Positions 47,091 through 55,940 of a stretch of 64,000 nucleotides of DNA are shown here, one piece after another. The translations under genes and the position numbers were made by a program. Source of the stretch: CAWBLP01 sp963789495 (lineage in GTDB: Bacteria; Pseudomonadota; Alphaproteobacteria; Acetobacterales; Acetobacteraceae); assembly GCA_963789495.1 (NCBI GenBank), contig CAWBLP010000028.1, positions 101,656-165,655 of the forward strand, written 5' to 3'. Below the pieces are notes generated by a model. The model saw only the letters and a list, made by a program, of their open reading frames with translations. It ran no database searches and was not told where the DNA came from. Numbering within the stretch: position 1 is the first letter of the stretch; each line of letters opens with the position of its first letter.

Positions 47091-48617
47091 ATGTTGACAG
47101 TGGAACTCTATGCCAGGATCCGGCGCGCGGTGATTGTGGACGGGTTGAGCCGCCGAGAGGCGGCGAAGCGGTTTGGCGTTCATCGGAACACGATCTCGAA
47201 GATGCTTCAGTATTCTGTTCCGCCGGGCTACCGACGGGGCGAACGTCCGGCCTCGAAGAAGCTGGGGCCGCACATCGCGTGGATCGACGCCATCCTCGAG
47301 ACGGATCGTGGCGTGCACAAGAAGCAGCGCCACACGGCGCAACGGATTTTCGAACGTCTCCGGGATGAGCGGGGGTTTTCCGGCGGGTATACGATCGTGC
47401 GTGAGTATGTGGCGGAAGCAACGTCGCGATCACGCGAGATGTTCGTGCCTTTGAGCCATCGTCCTGGTCACGCGCAGGCGGATTTTGGCGAGGCTGACGG
47501 CTACATCGCGGGCAAGAAGATCCGGTTCCACTACTTGTGCATGGACCTGCCGCATTCGGACGGCTGCTTTGTCAGGGCTTATCCGGCCGAGACGGCGGAA
47601 GCCTTCTGTGATGGTCACGTCGCGGCCTTCGACTTCTTCGGCGGCGTACCGCGATCGGTCCTGTATGACAACACGCGCCTGGCGGTAGCCCGGATCGTGA
47701 AGGGTGGCGAGCGGCTGCGCTCGCACATGTTCGCGGAACTGCAGAGCCACTACCTGTTTAACGACCGGTTCGGCCGACCGGGCAAGGGCAACGACAAAGG
47801 CAAGGTGGAGGGGCTGGTCGGCTATGTCCGACGCAACTTCATGACGCCGCTGCCCGTCGCGGACAGCTTCGACGCGTTGAATGCCCGGTTCCTGCGTGCC
47901 TGCACCCGGCGTGGCGAGGCGATCCTGCGCGGCCATACCAGCTCGATCGCCGAACGGATGCGGGCCGACCTTGCTGCGTTCATGCCGTTGCCGCCGGCGC
48001 CGTACGATGCCTGTCACAAGATCGCCACGCGCGTCTCGTCGCTGTCACTGGTGCGTTACCGGAACAACGATTACTCGGTGCCGACCCGCTACGGTCATCA
48101 GGAGGTTCTGGCGAAGGGCTATGTCGACCGTGTCGAGATCGTCTGCCGCGGCGAGACCATCGCCACTCATGCGCGGAGTTACGACACGGCCGACTTCGTC
48201 TACGATCCATTGCATTATCTGGCGTTGCTGGAACGCAAGAGCAAAGCCCTCGATCAGGCGGCACCATTGGACGGGTGGCAACTCGCGGAATGTATTCATC
48301 GGCTGCGGCGGCTGATGGAAGCCCGGATGGGGAATGCCGGACGGCGCGAGTTCATTCAGGTCCTGCGTCTGATCGAGGACTTCCGTCAGCATGACGTTGA
48401 ACAGGCCGTTGCGCATGCGTTGCGGCTTGGCGCCATCAGTTTCGACGCGGTGAAGATGTTGGTGCTGGCCAAATTGGAGAACCGCCCGGCCCGGCTCGAT
48501 CTGACTTTCTACCCCTACCTGCCGGCCGCCACGGTCGGAACCACGGATCCGAGCGCCTATCTCGATCTCGTCGCCAATGCACGTTCAGCATCGATGACAG
48601 CGGGAGTTCCGGCATGA
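47091..48617 (+). CDS. istA: IS21 transposase IstA
   Basis: A 508-residue IS21 transposase: N-terminal helix-turn-helix (GLSRREAAKRFGVHRNTISKML), DDE core with Asp in AQADFGEADG, Asp in VLYDNTRLAV and Glu in DKGKVEGLVGYVRRNF, then the Mu-like C-terminal domain (YSVPTRYGHQEV). Length is normal. It cuts and joins the element ends with its helper IstB. The stop overlaps the istB ATG by four bases. Confidence 0.92.
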   Translation: MLTVELYARIRRAVIVDGLSRREAAKRFGVHRNTISKMLQYSVPPGYRRGERPASKKLGPHIAWIDAILETDRGVHKKQRHTAQRIFERLRDERGFSGGYTIVREYVAEATSRSREMFVPLSHRPGHAQADFGEADGYIAGKKIRFHYLCMDLPHSDGCFVRAYPAETAEAFCDGHVAAFDFFGGVPRSVLYDNTRLAVARIVKGGERLRSHMFAELQSHYLFNDRFGRPGKGNDKGKVEGLVGYVRRNFMTPLPVADSFDALNARFLRACTRRGEAILRGHTSSIAERMRADLAAFMPLPPAPYDACHKIATRVSSLSLVRYRNNDYSVPTRYGHQEVLAKGYVDRVEIVCRGETIATHARSYDTADFVYDPLHYLALLERKSKALDQAAPLDGWQLAECIHRLRRLMEARMGNAGRREFIQVLRLIEDFRQHDVEQAVAHALRLGAISFDAVKMLVLAKLENRPARLDLTFYPYLPAATVGTTDPSAYLDLVANARSASMTAGVPA

Positions 48618-49462
48618 CCATGTCCCACGATACCACGGCGCTGACCGCCGTCGCGCCCCAGGTGCTGCTCGGCAATCATCTCAAGGCGCTGAAGCTCCCC
48701 ACGTTCGCGCGTGAGTACGAGAAGGTGGCCATGGAATCGGCCCAGGATCGCGCCGATTATCCCCGCTATCTGCTGCGTCTGTGCGAACTGGAGCGCATCG
48801 ACCGCGAGCGGCGCAACATCGAGCGCCGGATCCGGGCGGCACGGTTTCCACAGACCAAGAGCCTCGACACGTTCGACTTCACCGCCCAGCCGTCACTCAA
48901 TAAGGCGCTGGTCCTCGAACTCGCGCGCTGCGAATGGATCGATAGGCGGCAGAACTGCATCGCGCTCGGGCCGTCCGGCACCGGCAAAACCCACATCGGC
49001 CTGGCACTGGGACTGGCCGCCTGTCAGAAAAACCAGAGCGTCGCATTCACCACGGCCGCCGCTCTCGTGCATGAACTCATGGAAGCGCGCGATGAACGCC
49101 GGCTACGGGCACTGCAAAAACACCTCAACACGGTCAAACTGCTGATCGTCGACGAACTGGGATACGTGCCGTTCACCGCTGTTGGTTCGGAACTGCTTTT
49201 CGAGGTGTTCAGCCAACGCTATGAGCGCGGCGCCACGCTGGTCACCAGCAATCTGCCATTCGATGAGTGGACCTCGATCTTCGGTTCAGAACGACTGACC
49301 GGCGCGCTGCTGGATCGGCTCACGCATCATGTCCACATCCTGGAAATGAATGGCGACAGCTTCCGGCTGGCGACCAGCAAACGAGCTCAGCGACGGCAGG
49401 GCCAGACGCTGAACACGACAGCGAAGCAAACAACGGAAGGAGCGGCCAATACCGATACATGA
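48614..49462 (+). CDS. istB: IS21 helper ATPase IstB
   Basis: A 282-residue AAA+ protein: Walker A GPSGTGKTHIGLAL and Walker B LLIVDELGYVPF, DnaC-like. It selects targets and stimulates IstA. The last 20 residues (TLNTTAKQTTEGAANTDT) are low-complexity. It is followed by a long perfect hairpin and a terminator. Confidence 0.92.
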   Translation: MTMSHDTTALTAVAPQVLLGNHLKALKLPTFAREYEKVAMESAQDRADYPRYLLRLCELERIDRERRNIERRIRAARFPQTKSLDTFDFTAQPSLNKALVLELARCEWIDRRQNCIALGPSGTGKTHIGLALGLAACQKNQSVAFTTAAALVHELMEARDERRLRALQKHLNTVKLLIVDELGYVPFTAVGSELLFEVFSQRYERGATLVTSNLPFDEWTSIFGSERLTGALLDRLTHHVHILEMNGDSFRLATSKRAQRRQGQTLNTTAKQTTEGAANTDT

Positions 49463-49472
49463 TGCGACGCCG

Positions 49473-49519
49473 CGTGCTGGGAGCCGCGCTGAGCCTGGCG
49501 AAGCGCGGCTCCCAGCACG
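49473..49519. repeat. Perfect 18-bp hairpin downstream of istB
   Basis: Bases 49473-49490 are the exact reverse complement of 49502-49519 (CGTGCTGGGAGCCGCGCT), with an 11-base loop. It begins 11 bases after the istB stop. Such a stem may protect the mRNA 3' end or block readthrough. Confidence 0.7.
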
Positions 49520-49534
49520 GGCACGATAGTCAAC

Positions 49535-49554
49535 AGGGCTTCGCGGCCCTTTTC
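49535..49554 (+). terminator. Probable intrinsic terminator of the IS21 operon
   Basis: AGGGC, loop TTCGCG, GCCCT followed by TTTTC. The stem is short but GC-rich with a brief T-run, directly after the large hairpin and just before the nested IS630 element. Confidence 0.5.
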
Positions 49555-49559
49555 TATTA

Positions 49560-50689
49560 CTAACCAGTCGGCCAAATATGTATCACGGATGCGCTTACGC
49601 GGCATAGCGGACATCGGGTGCCTGGAAGAATGCGCGCACCTTATGTCGCCTGCCCTGTAGCCCGCGCATATGGGCTGTCAGCCCAGCCCTCATCGCGGCC
49701 TTGTTCATTGGCGTGCCACGCCGTGCCATGCCTTGTTTGACGTCGTTGTTGACGTATTCGTCTGGGTTCCGCTCCGGCGCGTACGGCGGCAGGTAGAAAA
49801 GTTTAATTCGATCCTTGTTCTCTTCGACCCACGCCGCCACGGTCCTGGCCCGATGCACACGTAGATTGTCGACGATCACGAACAGTTTCCGGTCCGTGTC
49901 TTTGATCAACCGGCGCAGGAATTTCAGAAAAATCGCTGCATTCAGTGCGCCATCATAGATCATGAAGCGCAACTTGCCCTGGTTGGTCACGCTGGAGATC
50001 ATCGATTGGGTAAATCGCGTGGCCGGACGCGGTATCACCGGTGTCTTGCCCGCCGGCGCGAAGCTCCGGCCGTAATTGGCCTGGTTCGAGATGCCAGTTT
50101 CGTCCGACCAATGGATCTCAGCTTTTTCCTTTCGGGCTCGTCTCGCGATCGCCGGGTATTCGCGTTTCATCCATGTCTGGATCGCCGCCTCGCTCCTTTC
50201 CATCGCCCGCCGGATCGGCCTTTGTGGGGTCAGATTCCAGGCCGAAAGATAAGTACCCGATGGCCGTCGGGGACAGGCGGATACCGGCTTTACGCTCGAT
50301 CAGCTGGCCAACCGCTTCGCGGGTCCATAGTGCGAAGGGGAGTTTCAATTGATCGGGGCATCGCCCGACGATCAGCCGACGGATCGTCGCTTCCTGGCGC
50401 CGGTTGAGGGCTTTTTGCTCACCTGGCCGTCGGCCGCGCCGCCCACCGGCCAACGCCGCTTCTCCCGTGGCCTCAAAGGCACGAACCCATTCCCCAACGA
50501 AGCGTCGATTGACCCCGATCGCCCTGGCCACATCGATCCGGTTTGTCCCGGAGAGCACCATGTTTACCGCGACACGTCGCAGTTCGGCCTGGGTTGAGGA
50601 CGGGAGTTTGCGGAAATCATGGTCCGACGGCATGACGACAGCATAACCGATTCCCATACGGGAGGATACCTATTTGTGCGTCTGGTTAG
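49560..50689 (-). mobile_element. IS630-type element B, inserted in IS21
   Basis: About 1130 bases between TA dinucleotides (49558-49559 and 50690-50691), the normal target of IS630 elements. The ends match as inverted repeats: CTAACCAGTCGGCCAAATAT on the left, and CTAACCAGACGCACAAATAG read from 50689 on the other strand. It differs in sequence from IS630 element A. It is the innermost layer of this nest. Confidence 0.85.
49595..50633 (-). pseudogene. IS630 transposase B, frameshifted
   Basis: The N-terminal frame from ATG 50633 (MPSDHDFRKLPSST) has the helix-turn-helix (RIDVARAIGVNRRFVGEWVRAFE) and reaches TAIGYLS. Near 50237 the frame changes, and NLTPQRPIRRAMERSEAAIQ leads into the DDE half with HWSDETGI, VIVDNLRVH and PPYAPERNPDEYVN. 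No A-run slippery site is obvious at the switch, so mutation or sequencing error is more likely than programmed frameshifting. Confidence 0.8.
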
Positions 50690-50748
50690 TAACCTGACTG
50701 GTACACTTTCACGCCGCTCTCTGGCACAATTTGTCTCCGCCGTTGACA

Positions 50749-50753
50749 CCTCC
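50749..50753. repeat. IS21 target-site duplication, right
   Basis: CCTCC, the partner of 46959-46963, followed by the IS110 N-terminal coding part. Confidence 0.75.
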
Positions 50754-51545
50754 AGTTCGCAAATCAACTCCAATACCAGGGTGAGCCGCCGGCGGAGCCG
50801 ATCAAGCTCGATCCGCAACAACTGCGGAAGAGCACGTCCATCACCCGTTCGCAGCTCTGCTACGTCGCGCTCCCAAGAGCGCAGTGACGGCCTTCCCCGG
50901 ATACCCTGCGTGAACAGCAGCGCTTCGATCCTGTTCTCGATGCGCAGCTTGTCTTGCACGAGGTGTTCGCGCTCGCGGTGAGGACGCTTGGCGTCCTCCT
51001 CGTCCGGCGAGGGTACGCGCACCATGCTGCACACCTGGCGATCGCCGCCCAGCCAGGCGGCAAGCACGCGAAGCATGCCCTCGGCATCGAGCCGGTCAGT
51101 CTTGGCCCGCCGGGCACGGCGGTTCACCAGAATGCTGGTCGGCTCGAGCACGTAGGCGACGACGCCATGTGCCGTCAGCAGTCGATGCAGCCAGAACCCA
51201 TCCCGTCCTGCTTCGAAACAGCACGCCACATCCGCGGGGCCGCCCAGCTTGGCTGAGGCGCGCGACCGAACCTCAGCGATGACCCTGAGCAGCGCGGCCG
51301 TGTCGCCGCCCTCCAGGCGATGCAGCCGCAACTTCTCAGTATTTGGCAGGCGTGCAGCAACAAGCCACGAAGCAACGCTGAGTTCGATCGAGACGTATAC
51401 GATGTTTTCGGACGGCATGGCAGGCTCCCTGGTTTATTGCGGACCCTACCAGTGTTGCCAAGCAGCCGGGGCGATGTCCTGCCTCATAGCATCTGGAACC
51501 ACAGCTCAACGGGCGTCCCGGACCGTGTGGCATGCAAGGCTTGAT

Positions 51546-52058
51546 TCAGGCGGGTACTGAAGTTTTTTTAAAAGCCTGCTGTGCCGCGGCATCCTTCTTC
51601 GGGTGATACGGACGCGGCTGAAGCCGGGTCAGCTTCAACTTGCGCAGCCACTTGCCGATCGTGCGGTCCGGTACCGTGACCGCGAAGCGGCGTGCCACCT
51701 CCGCACGCAGATCAACGCAACGCCAACGGACCACCTTGTGAACCTGCGGATCGGGGCCGTTGACCACCAGCTCCCGCAGTTCGGCCATCTGCCCCGGGGT
51801 CAATTTAGCCGCGGCGCCCGGCGCCTTGCGCGACACCAAACCGTCGACGCCGCTGACGTTGTATCGATGGACCCAATCGCGCAGTGTTTGCCGATCCATG
51901 CCGGATTGGCGTGCCGCATCAAGCCGTGTGACGCCATCCAGCACCATGGTGATAGCCAGCAAACGCCGCGCCTGCGCTGTATCGGAGCTTCTCGCCGCGA
52001 GCGACCGCAGCTCCGCCGAGCTGTGCTCCTCGCGGGTGATCGCAACTGCCGCACTCAT
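51546..52058 (-). CDS. IS630 transposase A OrfA (copy 2, complete)
   Basis: A 170-residue N-terminal transposase part with helix-turn-helix domains: DTAQARRLLAITMVLDGVTRLDAARQSGMDRQTLRDWVHRYN and WLRKLKLTRLQPRPYHPKK. It stops at KKTSVPA after a seven-A slippery run (51563-51569 in this strand sense). A -1 slip would lead into the catalytic half, but that half is cut by IS110 and truncated at 46126, so the copy cannot make a full transposase. It preserves the 5' region missing from copy 1. Confidence 0.85.
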   Translation of the reverse strand: MSAAVAITREEHSSAELRSLAARSSDTAQARRLLAITMVLDGVTRLDAARQSGMDRQTLRDWVHRYNVSGVDGLVSRKAPGAAAKLTPGQMAELRELVVNGPDPQVHKVVRWRCVDLRAEVARRFAVTVPDRTIGKWLRKLKLTRLQPRPYHPKKDAAAQQAFKKTSVPA

Positions 52059-52223
52059 ACCGCTCTCCTGTTCAGGGAATCGTCAACACAGGCAGAGCGA
52101 AGCGTACTGTCACCAGGTTGGGAACCGGGAAAGAGTCGGAACTCAGCGGCGGTTGGTATAAGATAGGCCTGAAACAGGCGGGGTCCTATTTGGGTGCCGA
52201 TTCACACTTTGACCTGCCGAACG

Positions 52224-52652
52224 TCAGTGCAACTTCTCAACCCCCGCGACCGGAAGAGCCGCGGGGCCCGGCCGACGGTTAGTGCATAGACCTCGAGCTT
52301 CCTCCAACCGTCCCGCACAAAGATATGCCCGCAGCAAAGTGGCTTCCAGCAGGTCCACCTGCGCTCGGCTACCTCCCAAACGCTCCCGCTCGGCCAAGAT
52401 CGGAACGATCAGGTCGATTGCACTTGAATATTCGCCTCGCTGAAATGCGGCGTAGGCGCGCGCTGCTGTTGGGACGATAGAACCGGAGGGGTAGCGCCCG
52501 GCCCGCGCCAAGTCTTCGATCGCCTCGATCCATGCTTCAAACGCCGCGTCATCGCCAGTGGCGGCGTGCACGAGCGCGACGTGCCAGTCGGCGAGGGACA
52601 TTCCGGGGCTAGGAAATCTGGCACGGGCGAATTCCTCGATTTTCTCCCAGCG
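52224..52652 (-). pseudogene. C-terminal remnant of a TPR protein (TTC38-like)
   Basis: About 140 residues of helical repeat sequence: LADWHVALVHAATGDDAAFEAWIEAIEDLA, IVPTAARAYAAFQRGEYSSAIDLI and VDLLEATLLRAYLCAGRLEEARGL. This resembles the C-terminal half of tetratricopeptide-38-like proteins. The 5' part is missing: at 52653 the sequence changes into an IS21-like end. It is a relic of the pre-insertion chromosome between the two IS clusters. Confidence 0.7.
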
Positions 52653-52790
52653 TGTTGATTTCCGCTGAGATGTGACCCGGGTTTTCCACCGAGAACTGAC
52701 CCGCCTTGTGCGTGTGTTTCGTATCCCTCCGGGGAGTGGCGCCTTGTTTCTCTGACTTGGCCTGCTGATCCTAACGGCGCTTGTACGAGC
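52653..52790. mobile_element. Possible IS21-type terminal remnant
   Basis: The stretch starting TGTTGATTTCCGCTGAGA and containing two similar units (GAGATGTGACCCGGGTTTTCC, GAGAACTGACCC) looks like the multiple terminal repeats of another IS21-group element. No istA or istB of that type is present. An inverted repeat CGGCGCT/AGCGCCG with a short loop lies at about 52774-52793. It seems a leftover end trimmed by the IS66 element. Confidence 0.4.
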
Positions 52791-52812
52791 GCCGCAAAGG
52801 ACAAGGGCGGGT

Positions 52813-53214
52813 ATGACGGCGATGGAGATCATCACCGGAGTTGAGCGGCGCCGCCGCTGGCGGATCGAGGACAAGCTGCGCATTGTCGGCGAGCTTGACG
52901 AGCCGGGAGCCTGTTTTGCCGAGGTTGCACGACGGCACGAGGTCAGCCGGGGTCTGCTGTGGAACTGGCGGCGGCAGGTTCGGAACGGCAAGTTGGCCGG
53001 GACTGAGGTGGTTCAGTTCCTACCTGTGCGGGTGACACCAGAGGCGACGACCGCGGAGCATCCGCGTCCGGCTGATGCGCCTCCTGCACGCAAGCGAGCT
53101 ACCATGACGGGCGCCATGATCGAGGTCGTGCTGCCGGATGGCACCACGGTCCGGATCCACGATGACGTCGGTACGGCGGCGTTGCGTCGCGTGCTCGGCG
53201 TGCTGCGCGGGTGA
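52813..53214 (+). CDS. tnpA: IS66 TnpA (Orf1)
   Basis: A 133-residue IS66 accessory protein with an N-terminal helix-turn-helix: RRWRIEDKLRIVGELDEPGACFAEVARRHEVSRGLLWNWRRQ. The C-terminal half (MIEVVLPDGTTVRIHDDV) is also typical. The stop overlaps the tnpB GTG start by four bases (GTGA). Confidence 0.9.
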   Translation: MTAMEIITGVERRRRWRIEDKLRIVGELDEPGACFAEVARRHEVSRGLLWNWRRQVRNGKLAGTEVVQFLPVRVTPEATTAEHPRPADAPPARKRATMTGAMIEVVLPDGTTVRIHDDVGTAALRRVLGVLRG

Positions 53215-53388
53215 TCCCGGTTCCCTCCGGCGTGCGGGTCTGGCTGGCGGCGGGCGCCACGGACATGCGGCGGGGTATGAATGGACTGGCGCTGCAAGTG
53301 CAGCAGGCGCTCGGCCGTGATCCGCATGCCGGAGATCTCTACGTCTTTCGCGGCAAGCGAGGCAAACGCACGACATTCTACATACAGT

Positions 53389-53850
53389 TTGCGTCAGTCG
53401 ACGATTGCCTATCGGTGGCACCCGTTGTTTGGGCAGACACTGCGGGTCTCTCCACACCGGCGCGGCAAAGAACTGACGTGCATCTACACAGCGGAATGTC
53501 CTGGCCTGAGCCGGGAATTGCCGAACTGGATGTTCGATCAAGCTTATTGCGCGGGCATGACGCTCGGTACACCCCAGATCAGCCTGGAGGGCCTCACTGA
53601 ACTGGCTGGCGTTCTCGCCTTGCTCGGCGAGACTCAGGGGCCGGGCACACGATCCCAACTTTCGAAGAAGGAGGGGGCGCGTGCCAAAAAGTCGATCCCA
53701 CAATCGGGCGCAATTTGCTCTCGAACTGGAGCGCCCAATACGGCCGCTGCCAGTGATCACCGGCAACCCGGAAGGGCTGCTGGTCGCATTAGCCGATCTC
53801 CTGCTGGCCGCTCTCGGCACCGAGATGACGGCGACAAGGGGGGACGGTGA
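53389..53850 (+). CDS. WHP-motif small protein of element 2 (ORF1)
   Basis: A 153-residue frame with TTG 53389 as the only start inside the element near the conserved part. It begins IAYRWHPLFGQTLRV and continues ELPNWMFDQAYCAGM and LEGLTELAGVLALLG. It matches ORF1 of element 1 in motif order. The last 55 residues overlap ORF2 in another frame. Function unknown; always next to this recombinase type in the window. Confidence 0.6.
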   Translation: MRQSTIAYRWHPLFGQTLRVSPHRRGKELTCIYTAECPGLSRELPNWMFDQAYCAGMTLGTPQISLEGLTELAGVLALLGETQGPGTRSQLSKKEGARAKKSIPQSGAICSRTGAPNTAAASDHRQPGRAAGRISRSPAGRSRHRDDGDKGGR

Positions 53851-53872
53851 TGAACGGCAAGATCACGTCTGA
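53681..53872 (+). CDS. Small protein of element 2 (ORF2)
   Basis: A 63-residue protein with a basic N-terminus (MPKSRSHNRAQFALELERP) and a Leu-rich helix (GLLVALADLLLAALG). It overlaps ORF1 and the recombinase start, mirroring element 1. It may bind DNA or the recombinase, which is inference. Confidence 0.5.
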   Translation: MPKSRSHNRAQFALELERPIRPLPVITGNPEGLLVALADLLLAALGTEMTATRGDGDERQDHV

Positions 53873-55940
53873 CCATCTGAGCCGCTCTGCCGTGGTCTAT
53901 GTGCGTCAGTCGACCATGTCCCAGGTCATGGGGAACCTGGAAAGCCAACGCCGGCAATATGATCTCGCGGGAGCCGCGCAGAAAGCTGGGTTCATCGGGG
54001 TCACCGTCATTGACGAGGACCTTGGACGATCCGGGTCCGGGAGCACCCATCGGCCCGGATTCGAGCGACTGGTGGCCATGGTCTGCTCGGGCAATGTGGG
54101 CGCGGTCTACTGCATCGAGGCCTCACGTTTGGCGCGTAACGGGCGCGACTGGCATCACCTCATTGACCTGTGCGCGCTCGCCGGCGCGTTGGTGATCGAC
54201 CCGGACGGCGCCTATGATCCGCGACTCGTCAACGATCGCCTGTTGCTCGGGCTGAAGGGCACGATGTCGGAATACGAGCTGAGCCTGCTGCGACAACGCG
54301 GCATTGCCGCCCGCGATTCCAAGGCACGCCGCGGAGAATATCGTTTTATGCTGCCGCCTGGATTTTGCTGGAGCGAGGCTGGCAAGATCGAGATCGATCC
54401 AGATGAACATGTGGTCGAGATGGTGCGGCTCGTGTTCGCCAAGTTCCGTGAGTTGGGCAGCGCCCGGCAAGTGTTCTTGTGGCTGCGATCGGCCGATCTC
54501 AAGATGCCCGTCGTTCGGCGCAACATCGACGTCTACAAGCTGATCTGGAAGGCGCCCGCTTACCACAGCGTGATGCAGATCCTGCACAACCCGCTCTATG
54601 CCGGCGCCTATGCGTTCGGCCGAAGGACCCAGCGTACGCGCATCGTCGACGGTAGGGCACGAAAGGTCAGTGGCTTCGACAAGCCGCGAGAGGAATGGAA
54701 TGTCCTGCTGCGCGACAACCATGCCGGCTACATCAGCTGGCAGGACTATGAGGACAATCACCGACTTCTGCTCGAGAACGCGCACATGAAGAAGAACTGC
54801 GCGCGCAAATCGGCTCGCGGCGGACGGGCGCTCCTGACCGGCCTGATGCGCTGCGGTCGCTGCGGGCGGATGATGCGTGTGTTCTACGGCCAGGCGAAGG
54901 GTCACGCCCATCGTTACCAGTGTCGAGGCGACGATGCCCATGTTGGCGCTGGGATGTGCATTGGCATTGGCGGCTTGCGGATTGACCGCGCGGTTGCTTC
55001 GCAGATCCTGGAGGCGGTGTCCGATCGTGCGGTGGAAGCGGCGCTGTTCGCAGCCGATCAAGTCGACCGATCACACCAGGAGGTCGCTGCGGCGACCGAG
55101 CGGGAACTTGAAGGTGCGCACTATGAGGCTTCATTGGCCGCCCGCCGATACGAGCTTGTGGATCCGGCCAAACGCCATGTTGCCCGCGAGCTGGAGGCCC
55201 GCTGGAACGGCGCTTTGGAACGCGTCAGTCAACTGGAGCAGAAGCGTGACGATCTGCGTGCGGCTTCGGCGACGAAGCCGACGATCGATCGTGCGCAGCT
55301 ATTCCAACTTGCTCATGATTTGCCGGCAGCTTGGAACGCAGCATCGACCGATACGGGCACCAAGCAACGCCTGATCCACATCCTGGTGCAAGAGATCGTC
55401 TGCGATCTTGACGACGCCGCCAACGAGGCGGTGCTGTTGATCCACTGGACGGGAGGGCGCCACACCGAGGTTCGGGTGCCCAGGGTGAAGACCGGTCGAT
55501 ATCCGGGCGATATCGCGCCATCGGCCGTTGATGCGCTCCGCCAGCTTGCTGGGCATTGGCCCGATCGCGAACTTGCCGTGTCGCTGAACCGGATGCGCTG
55601 CAAGACCAGCGATGGCGAGACTTGGACGACAGTTCGGGTGCGCGAAATGCGCGAACGCCTGGGTTTGGCCGAGTACAACCCTCAGGAGGCCGGCCCTCGA
55701 ATGGTCAGCCTAGCCAAGGCTGCCGAGCAGCTCGGGATCTGCGTCGGTTCCGCCAAGAGCCTTGCGCTCAAAGGCATTCTGCCGGCAACGCAGGCCATGA
55801 AGGGCGCCCAATGGTTGGTCCCGGCGGAAGCTCTGACTTCCGAAGCTGTGCGCATAGGGGTGCAGCGCGTCGTAGAGCGAAGGCCGAAAATCTACGAGGA
55901 TTATCAGTACGATAATCTCGTCCGGCTGCCCGGGATCTAG
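53847..55940 (+). CDS. Large serine recombinase of element 2
   Basis: A 697-residue homologue of the recombinase at 30759. It has a resolvase domain with YVRQST (Ser22) and SRLARNGRDW, a recombinase domain, a zinc ribbon (MRCGRCG, YQC), a coiled coil, and at about 619-663 an excisionase-like helix-turn-helix (SLAKAAEQLGICVGSAKSL, ending WLVPAEAL). Both recombinases end 34 residues after that domain. The stop lies 31 bases before the right end of the element. All domains look intact. Confidence 0.9.
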   Translation: MMNGKITSDHLSRSAVVYVRQSTMSQVMGNLESQRRQYDLAGAAQKAGFIGVTVIDEDLGRSGSGSTHRPGFERLVAMVCSGNVGAVYCIEASRLARNGRDWHHLIDLCALAGALVIDPDGAYDPRLVNDRLLLGLKGTMSEYELSLLRQRGIAARDSKARRGEYRFMLPPGFCWSEAGKIEIDPDEHVVEMVRLVFAKFRELGSARQVFLWLRSADLKMPVVRRNIDVYKLIWKAPAYHSVMQILHNPLYAGAYAFGRRTQRTRIVDGRARKVSGFDKPREEWNVLLRDNHAGYISWQDYEDNHRLLLENAHMKKNCARKSARGGRALLTGLMRCGRCGRMMRVFYGQAKGHAHRYQCRGDDAHVGAGMCIGIGGLRIDRAVASQILEAVSDRAVEAALFAADQVDRSHQEVAAATERELEGAHYEASLAARRYELVDPAKRHVARELEARWNGALERVSQLEQKRDDLRAASATKPTIDRAQLFQLAHDLPAAWNAASTDTGTKQRLIHILVQEIVCDLDDAANEAVLLIHWTGGRHTEVRVPRVKTGRYPGDIAPSAVDALRQLAGHWPDRELAVSLNRMRCKTSDGETWTTVRVREMRERLGLAEYNPQEAGPRMVSLAKAAEQLGICVGSAKSLALKGILPATQAMKGAQWLVPAEALTSEAVRIGVQRVVERRPKIYEDYQYDNLVRLPGI

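Larger units (their letters stand above)
46964..50748 (+). mobile_element. IS21-family element (carrying an IS630-type insertion)
   Basis: Terminal repeats TATAAACAGCGGCGGCAAAT (left, from 46964) and, on the other strand from 50748, TGTCAACGGCGGAGACAAAT match in most positions. Subterminal TTGTACC/GTGTACC repeats follow, as in IS21. The 5-bp CCTCC occurs on both sides (46959-46963, 50749-50753). Without the nested IS630 it is about 2.65 kb, normal for IS21. Its two genes are intact, so it could still be active. Confidence 0.88.
46489..51418 (-). pseudogene. IS110 transposase, copy 2, interrupted
   Basis: The N-terminal part starts at ATG 51418 (MPSENIVYVSIELS) and is continuous to about 50749 (LVLELICELE). 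The C-terminal part resumes at about 46963 (EADRAKILEETEAAD) and ends at 46489. The gap is filled by IS21 with a CCTCC target repeat. The product cannot be made whole. Confidence 0.87.
46197..51492 (-). mobile_element. IS110-family element, copy 2 (split by IS21)
   Basis: Left and right parts (46197-46963 and 50749-51492) join, after removing the IS21 and one target repeat, into about 1506 bases matching copy 1. It sits at the same codon of IS630 A as copy 1. One difference seen is near the break: ELICELE here, ELIRELE in copy 1. Confidence 0.85.
46126..52200 (-). mobile_element. IS630-type element A, copy 2 (3'-truncated, inverted, heavily nested)
   Basis: The element runs right to left: terminal repeat near 52150-52200, complete orfA (52058-51546), IS110 insertion at 51492, and resumption at 46196 with only 71 bases of the catalytic half (DEARVGQKGSLSYVWAPIG) before it ends abruptly at 46126. 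The break is next to the LysR stop. It is the inverted counterpart of 33538-35905, with IS110 at the same codon, so the two share a common ancestor that already carried IS110. Confidence 0.82.

Noticed and set aside
50564..50745. C-terminal extension of the IS110 copy 2 frame
   Set aside because: After ELICELE the frame reads through the IS21 end and into IS630 B; the residues are not IS110 sequence.
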